Position numbers and translations under genes: made by a program
Part shown: in pieces, positions 34,889 through 42,171 of the stretch
Position numbering within the stretch: the first letter of the stretch is position 1
Layout: each line of letters begins with the position of its first letter
DNA from: an uncultured Bacteroidota bacterium
GTDB lineage: Bacteria > Bacteroidota > Bacteroidia > Chitinophagales > Chitinophagaceae
Direction of reading: 5' to 3'
Length of the DNA: 64,000 bases
NCBI GenBank assembly: GCA_903882805.1
Contig: CAIRYK010000041.1
Span: 1 to 64,000 of the forward strand
The notes under the pieces: model-generated
Told to the model about the DNA's origin: nothing
Database searches by the model: none
Seen by the model: the letters and a program-made list of their open reading frames with translations, nothing else

Positions 34889-35640
34889 TACTTGAAGTTA
34901 GCGCTCGTTGTGATATCGGGCTTGTGCGCGCCAGAAATGAAGATATTATACTGGTAGGTAATGAACTGCTGCGCGACTGCGCAGCCGCCTATACATTTGA
35001 TGTAAACGAAACATCGGCTCCGCTTATGATAGCGGTAGCAGATGGTATGGGAGGGCATAAGGGCGGAGCTACAGCCAGTCAGCTGGTGGCCACCGATATG
35101 TATCTTGCAGCCTACAGCATAGCCCAAAATATGCCTCATGAGGATATGAAAGCGCTGCTGAAGGATAAAATGACCACCATTCACAATAGGTTGAAACTGG
35201 AAGGCGAGGCTGATGCAGAGAAAGCAAATATGGGATCGACAATGGTGGGTTTGCTGTTTTACGGCGCCTCTGTGTTTTTAATCAATGTTGGCGATAGCCG
35301 TATGTATCGTTATCGCGATGGGATTCTATCTCAGTTTTCGCGCGATCATTCATTGAGCGCTATGACCAGTAATCCCGAAGCGCCAAAAAATATATTAATG
35401 AATTCTTTTGGCGCAGGCGCACAGATATTTTTCGACTTTGAGGATATTACAGGCCGCATAATTGCCGACGATCTACTGCTGCTTTGCAGCGACGGACTTA
35501 CAGGCGAATTGAGCGATGAAGAAATAGAACTGTTACTTGCGCAGAATGCAAACACAGATATGCTGGTAGACGCAGCCAGAGAAAAGGGTGCGAGAGATAA
35601 TGTGTCGGTGGTCGTGGTTAGGTACAGCGGTGGTAGGTAA
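34885..35640 (+). CDS. PP2C-family (PPM) serine/threonine phosphatase
   Basis: 251 aa, the length of bacterial Stp1/PstP catalytic domains. All metal-site motifs are visible: RNED (18-20), ADGMGGHKGG with Asp53/Gly54, MGSTMVG, NVGDSRMYRYR, RDHS, LLLCSDGLTGELSD and ARDNVSVVVV. It should hydrolyse phospho-Ser/Thr with two or three Mn/Mg ions and reverse the kinase of the same operon. It is the last gene of the cluster; the next gene, 114 nt on, is unrelated. No clear terminator follows. Confidence 0.92.
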   Translation: MILEVSARCDIGLVRARNEDIILVGNELLRDCAAAYTFDVNETSAPLMIAVADGMGGHKGGATASQLVATDMYLAAYSIAQNMPHEDMKALLKDKMTTIHNRLKLEGEADAEKANMGSTMVGLLFYGASVFLINVGDSRMYRYRDGILSQFSRDHSLSAMTSNPEAPKNILMNSFGAGAQIFFDFEDITGRIIADDLLLLCSDGLTGELSDEEIELLLAQNANTDMLVDAAREKGARDNVSVVVVRYSGGR

Positions 35641-35754
35641 ATGTTTGTAACTATTTTAAGTGAAAGGTATCGCGCTATATGATATGTGAATATGCAGTCA
35701 TGAGTTGCATTTTCAAAACTTTGAATTAGGTTTACACCAGTTAATATACAAACT

Positions 35755-36216
35755 ATGGCATTGCCCAACATTTTTACAAAAGAAGTAACAGATAAGATAA
35801 TTCAGCGCATTAATGGCTTGAAAGCCGCCGATAGGCCGCTTTGGGGCAAGATGAGTCCTGCGCAAATGCTGGCTCATTGTTGCGTAACCTACGAAATGCT
35901 CTATGAGGAGGGTAAGCACCCGGCGCCCAATTTCTTTATGAAGTTGATTTTAAAAACCTTCATTAAGAAAATTGTAACGAACGAGGCGCCTTATAAGCAC
36001 AATTCGCAAACGGCTCCTGCATTTCTTATTGTAGATGAGCGGAATTTCGAAGCGGAGAAAAACAGATTGATCGGATTTATTAATAAGACACAGCAACTGG
36101 GCGGCGGTCATTTCGATGGTAAGGTCTCTCATTCATTTGGGCCGCTTAATACTACGGAGTGGAACAATATGTTCTATAAGCATCTCGACCATCATTTGCG
36201 TCAGTTTGGTCAATAA
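35755..36216 (+). CDS. DUF1569/DinB-like protein
   Basis: 153 aa. LKAADRPLWGKMSPAQMLAHCC near the N-terminus and NNMFYKHLDHHLRQFG at the C-terminus match the DUF1569 branch of the DinB/YfiT four-helix fold, which usually binds a divalent metal with three histidines (candidates are the His in MLAHC and the C-terminal HLDHHL). Function is unknown; some relatives are thiol-dependent S-transferases. It has its own downstream hairpin. Confidence 0.8.
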   Translation: MALPNIFTKEVTDKIIQRINGLKAADRPLWGKMSPAQMLAHCCVTYEMLYEEGKHPAPNFFMKLILKTFIKKIVTNEAPYKHNSQTAPAFLIVDERNFEAEKNRLIGFINKTQQLGGGHFDGKVSHSFGPLNTTEWNNMFYKHLDHHLRQFGQ

Positions 36217-36235
36217 TAGCATTTATATTAATGCA

Positions 36236-36268
36236 AATTGCAGTTGGGTTTTTGGCTCAACTGCAATT
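36236..36268 (+). terminator. Terminator between the convergent DUF1569 and RidA genes
   Basis: An 11-bp perfect stem AATTGCAGTTG/CAACTGCAATT with an 11-nt loop is followed by CGTTTTATTTTATT on the + strand. Confidence 0.8.
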
Positions 36269-36277
36269 CGTTTTATT

Positions 36278-36730
36278 TTATTTCCTGACTGCTATACAGT
36301 CTATTTCAACAAGGGCGTCTTTGGGTAGCCGGCTTACTTGTACTGTGGCTCTTGCTGGTTTTAATGCAGGAAAGTAATCTTTGTATATATCGTTTACGGT
36401 GGCAAAGTCATTCAGATCTTTTAGATATACCGTTACTTTCACCACATGTTCCATGTCCGAACCCGCTGCCATAAGCACAGCTCTTAGGTTCTTTAGCGCC
36501 TGGTGAGCCTGGGTTGTAATGTCGCTGCCTACCATAGTATTACTTTCTGGCAACAGCCCTATTTGTCCGGAACAATAAATGGTGTTACCTGCTTTTATGG
36601 CCTGCGAGTAAGGTCCTATTGCTTTTGGTGCGTCGCTGCTGGCAATAGCGTTTAGTTTTCGTTCGTATTGGCACGAGCTATGGGTTATTGTTGCCAGTAA
36701 TGCGAGTGTAAATAGTTTTATGCAATTCAT
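36278..36730 (-). CDS. RidA/YjgF-family protein with an apparent lipoprotein signal
   Basis: 150 aa from the ATG at 36730. The body is typical RidA (reactive enamine/imine deaminase): IASSDAPKAIGPYSQAIKAG, IYCSGQIGL, PARATVQVSRLPKDALVEIDCIAV. The Arg of PARATV and the Glu of VEID match the positions that bind and activate substrate. Unlike cytosolic RidA (about 128 aa), it begins with a hydrophobic segment ending THSSC (MNCIKLFTLALLATITHSSC), which looks like a signal peptidase II site, so it may be exported and lipidated. The lipobox is imperfect (His at -3). Confidence 0.85.
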   Translation of the reverse strand: MNCIKLFTLALLATITHSSCQYERKLNAIASSDAPKAIGPYSQAIKAGNTIYCSGQIGLLPESNTMVGSDITTQAHQALKNLRAVLMAAGSDMEHVVKVTVYLKDLNDFATVNDIYKDYFPALKPARATVQVSRLPKDALVEIDCIAVRK

Positions 36731-36806
36731 GAGCGTAGATTTACCAATGTAATATTGGCAAATAACTCGAAATTGCATAAGGCATGTACCATAATACTTA
36801 CGATTG

Positions 36807-37640
36807 TTACATTATTTTTCGTTTCAGCCATGCCCTCATATGTTCCCATTGCATTATGCCGTCGGCAGGTTCGGTAAGCGGACCAGCGTAAGGTGCGCCT
36901 CGCCGCAGATAGTGTTTATTAAATGTGCTCTGATTTATACCCCACTTCATCAAAAACTGTTTTCGCCCATTGTTTTTTACTATGCGCAACGTACTTTTCG
37001 ACTGAAAATGGTACACTCTGCTTTTACCTACCCCCTTAAATATGCGGCAACCAGCAAACCACATTTTCATGGCAAAGTCGTCGTCGCTGCTCACTCCGGG
37101 GCTTAACTCTATACTATAGCCGCCGGTTATGAGCCAGTATTTACGGTGCACCAACGTAGGCGGCCATGTAGAGCCCGACCAATCAGCTTTGGTAAATGAA
37201 TTACACTCCTTTAGCAGTTCTGTTTCTTTAAAAGTTTCAATCGTTTCTCCGTAATCTTTGTTTATTACGCATGGGTTGCGGTAGTCAATAGGTTCTATCA
37301 TAGTGCTCGACAGCATAAAGTTGTCGCCGCCCAAGTTCTTGATTTCGTTTACAAGGTGCGTATCCCACTCAGGGCATACGTACATGTCGTCGTTCATATA
37401 CACCACATAATCCATTGTCGCCAATCCTCCGGCTTCATTTACCGCCTTGCATATGCCAGCATTATCGGGGGTATGAGTGAATGCTATTTGTTCTTTCTTC
37501 GCCCAATCCAGCGTTCCATCGCTACCATCGTTTATATGCAAAATGATCTGGTGGCGATAAGCTGAGTTTTTGCGGATGCTTTCAACACAAAGTTGAGCAA
37601 ATGCCAGATTGTTCCAGGTGGGTATAATGATCGAAAACAT
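36807..37640 (-). CDS. Family 2 glycosyltransferase
   Basis: 277 aa. The GT-A fold start FSIIIPTWNNLAFAQLCVESI, INDGSDGT and the metal/nucleotide-binding YMNDDMYV are clear, and the later GVSSDDDFAMKMWFAG provides the acceptor-side acidic residues. There are no membrane helices. It probably transfers a sugar from a nucleotide donor onto a surface glycan. It is divergent from the polytopic gene at 37817, and both may act in the same glycan pathway. Confidence 0.85.
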   Translation of the reverse strand: MFSIIIPTWNNLAFAQLCVESIRKNSAYRHQIILHINDGSDGTLDWAKKEQIAFTHTPDNAGICKAVNEAGGLATMDYVVYMNDDMYVCPEWDTHLVNEIKNLGGDNFMLSSTMIEPIDYRNPCVINKDYGETIETFKETELLKECNSFTKADWSGSTWPPTLVHRKYWLITGGYSIELSPGVSSDDDFAMKMWFAGCRIFKGVGKSRVYHFQSKSTLRIVKNNGRKQFLMKWGINQSTFNKHYLRRGAPYAGPLTEPADGIMQWEHMRAWLKRKIM

Positions 37641-37686
37641 GAATAAACTATAGAATGTTGATGAACCGGCATTTGTCGGATGGATG

Positions 37687-37694
37687 CAAAGTTA
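37687..37694 (-). promoter_or_regulatory. -7 box TAACTTTG before the GT2 gene
   Basis: On the - strand TAACTTTG followed by C matches TAnnTTTG exactly and gives a leader of about 40 nt to the ATG at 37640. Confidence 0.45.
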
Positions 37695-37816
37695 AGCTTA
37701 TCCTTTGTTTGGCATACAGTATTATCAGTCATTACGGGCATCATTAGGTAATAGGTAGGTCAAAGGCGCTACAAAGTTGGGCTAACTCAATATCTTTACG
37801 TTCAACGGAGATTTTA

Positions 37817-39688
37817 ATGAAATTAAGAAGCGGTTATTTATATCTGGCGTTGTGTGCAGTTCATGTGCTTATAGCTATGGTTGCATTCATTCATTTTCGG
37901 TTGCACCCATACGATACGCTCTTTCCGTCGGGCGACGATGGGCTGAAGAACCTTTATACAATGATCAGCTATGTAAAGGAGCCGCTCACCGCCGATGGGA
38001 TATTTAAGTACAATTCGTTTCAATATCCTATTGGCGATTATGTGTACTATACCGACAATACGCCTCTTTTCTCGATACCTTTCCGGTGGTTTTGCCTACA
38101 TATTTACGATGTCTCCGATAGCGTAATTGTTGCTTTTTATGTTTTCGTAATACTTAATATTATTGCCGGAGGTATGGCGCTTTATTATATTCTACGCGCG
38201 CTTACAAAACATACGCTGGTTTCATTTTTACTTGCTGTAGTGATGCCATGGACCAATATGCAATTAATCAGGGTTTGGAGAGGTCATTTTAATTTGTCCT
38301 TTACTCTTGTATCTCTTTTGGCTATTTGCCTTTTTATGGAGTGGCATAGGCGCCGAGTTAGGGTAGGGCGGCAATTGTGGGTAGCCGCAGGTATGTGCCT
38401 TTTGGCGCTATTGTCTTTTTTGGCACATGGCTATTATCTGGCAATCGTTACTTTATTTATGGCTGGTATGGTGTTTTTTTATGGCTTTGCCGGCCGAAGC
38501 GAGCCATGGGGCCGTTTTAGTATGGCCGCGGCTCCTGCCATAGCCTTTACGTCTGTCGGGCTTTCATTATTGGTCGTTTACGTCACCGATAGGTATTTTT
38601 CTTTGCGAAAAGACCATCCGGGAGGTTACGACTGGATGGAGCAAAAGGTAAGATTCACCGCATTGTTTAGCGGTTATACCTTTCAGCGGTTTAGCTTTCC
38701 GGTAATGTCCGGGCGACTCTCGGATGAACCGGAGAAAGCAGCTTATTTGGGAAATATAGGTTTGTATTTACTTTTAGTTATTGGTGTGGGTATTTGCGTT
38801 AGCAAAGGTTTCCGGGCTTTTTTTATAGCTACGCAACGCAGCTTTTTTAGTCAGCCTTTGCTTGCAGCTATTGCCGGCGGCGCGCTGCTTTTGCTTGTGG
38901 TGTCATTTGGTGAAAACTATTACACCGCTGATCCAACCGCTGCGGGTATGCATATCGTCAATATATTCAATCCTTTGTTTTATGTGCATCAGGTAACAAG
39001 AGCCGTTGAACAGTTCAGGTCGTTGGAGCGTTTCGTTTTTCCGTTTTATTTTGGGTTTTATATTTGGACGGCATATATGTTGGCTGCGATTTATAATGCT
39101 AATAACCAAAAAATAAAGATAATAATAGTGGTCGCTATTGTGGGTTTGGGAGGGGTGGAGATTGCCGACCATGTGGATAAAATGCAAAGTAGTACAGGAG
39201 GGAAGAACATTTTCTCACCAGAGCGTTTATTGCAAGAAAAGCCAACGCATATTGATGCCCGAAGATATCAGGCGTTGCTGCCGATACCGTTTTATCAGAA
39301 AGGACCAGATGATGATGATGTATGTATTGCCGACTATGAAGATTGGGTTAAGTACACCTTTCAGATATCTTTGGCTACGAGATTACCCATGATGGCAATG
39401 AAAATGGATCGTACTCCGCCAGTGCACGGCAAAATGATGATTGATATGGTGGGATACGGAAGAATAGATCCATTTTTGCGTAGCCGCCTTGGTAACAAGC
39501 CTGTGCTTATTGCCGTAAACAAGCGATTGAAAAAAGATAGTTCGCTATACAATGTGCCCCATGACAATGGTATTCGGGAGGAGCATTATTGGCGCTGCAA
39601 TAGCATCGTAGAGCGTAATGGCCTGACTCCGATAGATAGTGTAGGCGATGTTTTGTACTACGAATGGTATCCACTTACGGGTAAATAA
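37817..39688 (+). CDS. Polytopic membrane protein, GT-C-like, function unknown
   Basis: 623 aa with about 11 transmembrane helices in the first 450 residues and a C-terminal extracytoplasmic region of about 160 residues. The first loop carries an acidic motif (LFPSGDDGLKNLYTMI) placed as in GT-C glycosyltransferases, and FNSF-type aromatic residues follow. I recognise no named family. A role in transferring sugars or modifying a lipid-linked glycan is likely from topology alone. Confidence 0.65.
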   Translation: MKLRSGYLYLALCAVHVLIAMVAFIHFRLHPYDTLFPSGDDGLKNLYTMISYVKEPLTADGIFKYNSFQYPIGDYVYYTDNTPLFSIPFRWFCLHIYDVSDSVIVAFYVFVILNIIAGGMALYYILRALTKHTLVSFLLAVVMPWTNMQLIRVWRGHFNLSFTLVSLLAICLFMEWHRRRVRVGRQLWVAAGMCLLALLSFLAHGYYLAIVTLFMAGMVFFYGFAGRSEPWGRFSMAAAPAIAFTSVGLSLLVVYVTDRYFSLRKDHPGGYDWMEQKVRFTALFSGYTFQRFSFPVMSGRLSDEPEKAAYLGNIGLYLLLVIGVGICVSKGFRAFFIATQRSFFSQPLLAAIAGGALLLLVVSFGENYYTADPTAAGMHIVNIFNPLFYVHQVTRAVEQFRSLERFVFPFYFGFYIWTAYMLAAIYNANNQKIKIIIVVAIVGLGGVEIADHVDKMQSSTGGKNIFSPERLLQEKPTHIDARRYQALLPIPFYQKGPDDDDVCIADYEDWVKYTFQISLATRLPMMAMKMDRTPPVHGKMMIDMVGYGRIDPFLRSRLGNKPVLIAVNKRLKKDSSLYNVPHDNGIREEHYWRCNSIVERNGLTPIDSVGDVLYYEWYPLTGK

Positions 39689-39722
39689 TGAAATATTTAT
39701 GTTGCGCTACACATAGTGTTCG

Positions 39723-39730
39723 TAACTTTA
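39723..39730 (+). promoter_or_regulatory. TAACTTTA box 4 nt before the YciO/Sua5 gene
   Basis: TAACTTTA fits TAnnTTTR and ends 4 nt before the ATG at 39735. Use of this box would give a leaderless or nearly leaderless mRNA. Confidence 0.25.
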
Positions 39731-39734
39731 GGGT

Positions 39735-40358
39735 ATGTTATTACAGATACATCCCGACAATCCACAACCAAGGAACATAAAAATGGTTGTAGATTGCCTT
39801 AGGGCAGGCGGCGTTATTATTTATCCCACTGATACCATTTATGGTATTGGGTGCGATATTTCAAATCCAGAGGCGATAGCGCGTATAGCCCGAATAAAAG
39901 GAATAGATGTTAAGAAAGCGCAGTTTTCTTTTATATGCAGCGATTTGAGTCACCTTAGCGATTATGCTAAAAGCGTGGATACTCCTACGTTCAGGCTGCT
40001 GAAGGCTGCATTACCGGGTCCTTACACTTTCATATTGGAAGCTAGTAAACAGGTGCCAAAATTGCTGAAAACGAAGAAAGATACTGTTGGTATTCGCGTT
40101 CCTGAAAATGTTATCTGCCAGACAATTGTTGCCGAATTGGGTCGTCCGCTTATTAGCGCTTCATTACCTATGGATATTGATATAGAGTACTATACCGACC
40201 CTGAATTGATGTTTGAAGCCCTTGGAAAGCTGGTAGATATTGTAATAGATGGAGGTATTGGCAGTGTATTGTTTTCTACGGTAATAGATTGTACCGGCGG
40301 CGCTCCTGTGCTCGTCAGAGAAGGCGCTGGCGAATGGGAGCATTTGATTGATAGTTAA
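39735..40358 (+). CDS. YciO/YrdC/Sua5-family protein (threonylcarbamoyl-AMP synthase-like)
   Basis: 207 aa. VDCLRAGGVIIYPTDTIYGIGCD is the family nucleotide-binding start, and LLKAALPGPYTFILEASKQVP, KTKKDTVGIRVPEN and PLISASLPM follow. The N-terminus (MLLQIHPDNPQPRNI) and length are those of the YciO branch. Sua5/TsaC uses Thr, bicarbonate and ATP to make the precursor of tRNA t6A37. YciO proteins bind RNA but their catalytic role is less certain, so I give no symbol. fabD follows 120 nt later. Confidence 0.85.
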   Translation: MLLQIHPDNPQPRNIKMVVDCLRAGGVIIYPTDTIYGIGCDISNPEAIARIARIKGIDVKKAQFSFICSDLSHLSDYAKSVDTPTFRLLKAALPGPYTFILEASKQVPKLLKTKKDTVGIRVPENVICQTIVAELGRPLISASLPMDIDIEYYTDPELMFEALGKLVDIVIDGGIGSVLFSTVIDCTGGAPVLVREGAGEWEHLIDS

Positions 40359-40478
40359 AATTATAATTGAATATTGTGCAAATCACGCTAAGCTAATTGT
40401 GCTTATTTAGATTTGCTGCGCCAGTTTTGTTTGTGTTTTGAGGCAATTGGGTTTATTTTGCAGCCTTAAAAATATATT

Positions 40479-41360
40479 ATGAAGCACGCATTTGTTTTTC
40501 CCGGTCAGGGGGCGCAGTTTTCGGGGATGGGGAAAAGCCTGTATGAGCAAAGTTCGCTTGCACGGGAGTATTTTGAACAAGCTAATGAAATATTAGGTTT
40601 CAGGATCACCGATATTATGTTTGGCGGCGCTGATGCAGAACTAAAGCAGACCAATGTAACGCAGCCAGCAATTTTTTTACACTCTGTCATATTGTTTGAA
40701 ACCACACCGGGGCTCGTTCCGGATATGGTAGCCGGTCATTCGCTTGGCGAGTTTTCTGCGCTTATTGCCAACAAGTGTTTGGCATTTGAAGACGGCTTGC
40801 GTTTGGTGGCCAAGCGTGCCGCCGCTATGCAGCGCGCTTGCGAAATAAACCCATCAACGATGGCGGCAGTATTAGGTCTTGATGATGCAAGGGTTGAGGA
40901 AATATGCGCGGGGATTAGCGCAGAGATTGTTGTTGCGGCCAATTATAATTGTCCAGGACAGTTGGTAATCAGCGGCAGCAACGAGGGCGTAAGGCTGGCT
41001 TGCGAGCAACTTAAGGCTGCAGGCGCTAAGCGCGCGTTGTTGTTGCCTGTTGGCGGCGCATTTCACTCGCCGCTTATGGAGCCTGCTAAAGCCGAACTGG
41101 CGGAGGCCATAAATGCAGCAAGCTTTAAAACACCTACCTGCCCTGTGTACCAAAACGTTGATGCCAAACCATATATAGATGCTGAGTTGATAAAACAGAA
41201 TTTAATAGACCAACTGGTTTCGCCCGTGCGCTGGACGCAGTGTGTACAGGCAATGGTGGCCGATGGCGCTACAAGGTTTACAGAAGTAGGCCCGGGCAAT
41301 GTATTGCAGGGATTAGTGAAAAAAATAGCTAAGGAAGCTACTACCGATGGAATAAACTAA
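40479..41360 (+). CDS. fabD: Malonyl-CoA:ACP S-malonyltransferase
   Basis: 293 aa. FVFPGQGAQFSGMG opens the protein. The nucleophile Ser88 lies in AGHSLGEFSAL, and catalytic His196 in PVGGAFHSPLM. QTNVTQPAIF and the C-terminal FTEVGPGNVLQGLVKKI complete the FabD set. It loads malonate from CoA onto acyl carrier protein, starting each elongation round of type II fatty acid synthesis. No other fab gene is in the window. It ends at a strong bidirectional terminator. Confidence 0.95.
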   Translation: MKHAFVFPGQGAQFSGMGKSLYEQSSLAREYFEQANEILGFRITDIMFGGADAELKQTNVTQPAIFLHSVILFETTPGLVPDMVAGHSLGEFSALIANKCLAFEDGLRLVAKRAAAMQRACEINPSTMAAVLGLDDARVEEICAGISAEIVVAANYNCPGQLVISGSNEGVRLACEQLKAAGAKRALLLPVGGAFHSPLMEPAKAELAEAINAASFKTPTCPVYQNVDAKPYIDAELIKQNLIDQLVSPVRWTQCVQAMVADGATRFTEVGPGNVLQGLVKKIAKEATTDGIN

Positions 41361-41376
41361 TGCAAATACTGCCCAT

Positions 41377-41414
41377 AAAAAGCAATGCCGCCCAATGGGG
41401 CGGCATTGCTTTTT
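41377..41414. terminator. Bidirectional terminator between fabD and the LolA-like gene
   Basis: A perfect 17-bp stem (41377-41393 with 41398-41414) around a 4-nt loop is flanked by T-runs on both strands. It serves both convergent genes. Confidence 0.9.
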
Positions 41415-41434
41415 ATGGTAAATCTGTTTCAGTT

Positions 41435-42088
41435 TTATCGTAGATCTACAACCTCTATACCCTTGTGTTCTTTAGCATCCCATGTAAAGTATGTGTCGGC
41501 TATTGGTGGATTTGGCGTAAAGCCACTCACCGAAATTTGGTATTTGTTTCCGTTTTTCTCCCAATAGTTGCCGCCTACCATCATGTTTGAGGTTTTGTCT
41601 ATCAGTAGCTCTATTTTGCTCAGTTGCTTGGTTTTGTCTATTGGTTCCAGTTCTACTACATCGCAGTTTTTGCCTTGTTCTTTTCTTTGTCCTTTGTAGG
41701 CCGATTTATATTCTTTATCGTAGAAATTGGTAAAGAGTTTTGCCGGTGAAATAGACTGTTCTGAAGGGTTAAAATTATTAACCTGCACCTCTTTAGCGTC
41801 TTTGTTATAAGTCCAGACAGTTTTTGCGTCGCAGATTATTTCCTGATTATTGAGTAGTACGTGGTACTTCTGGCCTTTAAGCGATATCGATCCTTTTTTT
41901 GAGTCGGTTACTTTGCCGCCTTTGCCGCCTGTGAGGGTGATGGAAAAATTGGCTTTCATAGATTTCAGGCTGTTTACTTTTTTGCTTACTGCATCAAGCA
42001 CAGCTTTAGCTTTTGGGTCTGTTTGAGCCGATACTGGTTTTATGGCGCAACACACCGCCAAAGCGCACAACGTTACTAATTTTCTCAT
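41435..42088 (-). CDS. LolA-like outer-membrane lipoprotein carrier
   Basis: 217 aa from the ATG at 42088, which starts a signal peptide (MRKLVTLCALAVCC...PVSAQ). The LolA/LolB half-barrel pattern is present: DAVSKKVNSLKSMKANFSITL near the start, YHVLLNNQEIICDAKTVWTYNKDAKEVQVNNF in the middle, and ELLIDKTSNMMVGG later. It should shuttle lipoproteins from the inner-membrane LolCDE complex through the periplasm. Bacteroidota often have several LolA-like proteins, so the specific role is less certain. The DnaQ/GIY-YIG gene lies upstream on the same strand. Confidence 0.82.
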   Translation of the reverse strand: MRKLVTLCALAVCCAIKPVSAQTDPKAKAVLDAVSKKVNSLKSMKANFSITLTGGKGGKVTDSKKGSISLKGQKYHVLLNNQEIICDAKTVWTYNKDAKEVQVNNFNPSEQSISPAKLFTNFYDKEYKSAYKGQRKEQGKNCDVVELEPIDKTKQLSKIELLIDKTSNMMVGGNYWEKNGNKYQISVSGFTPNPPIADTYFTWDAKEHKGIEVVDLR

Positions 42089-42171
42089 TTTCCGGTAACT
42101 TGTTGAAAGATTAATTTTTAGTAAATAAATATCCTGCAAAGTTAATTCAAAGAATGTAAATGTGAAGTTAA

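Noticed and set aside
27684-35640. Assigning the kinase/PP2C/FHA operon to type VI secretion
   Set aside because: No Tss, Hcp, VgrG or sheath gene is in the window; only the regulatory logic is similar.
27684-35640. Calling the same operon a phage-defence island
   Set aside because: No nuclease, integrase, restriction or other defence gene surrounds it, and flanking genes look like ordinary chromosome.
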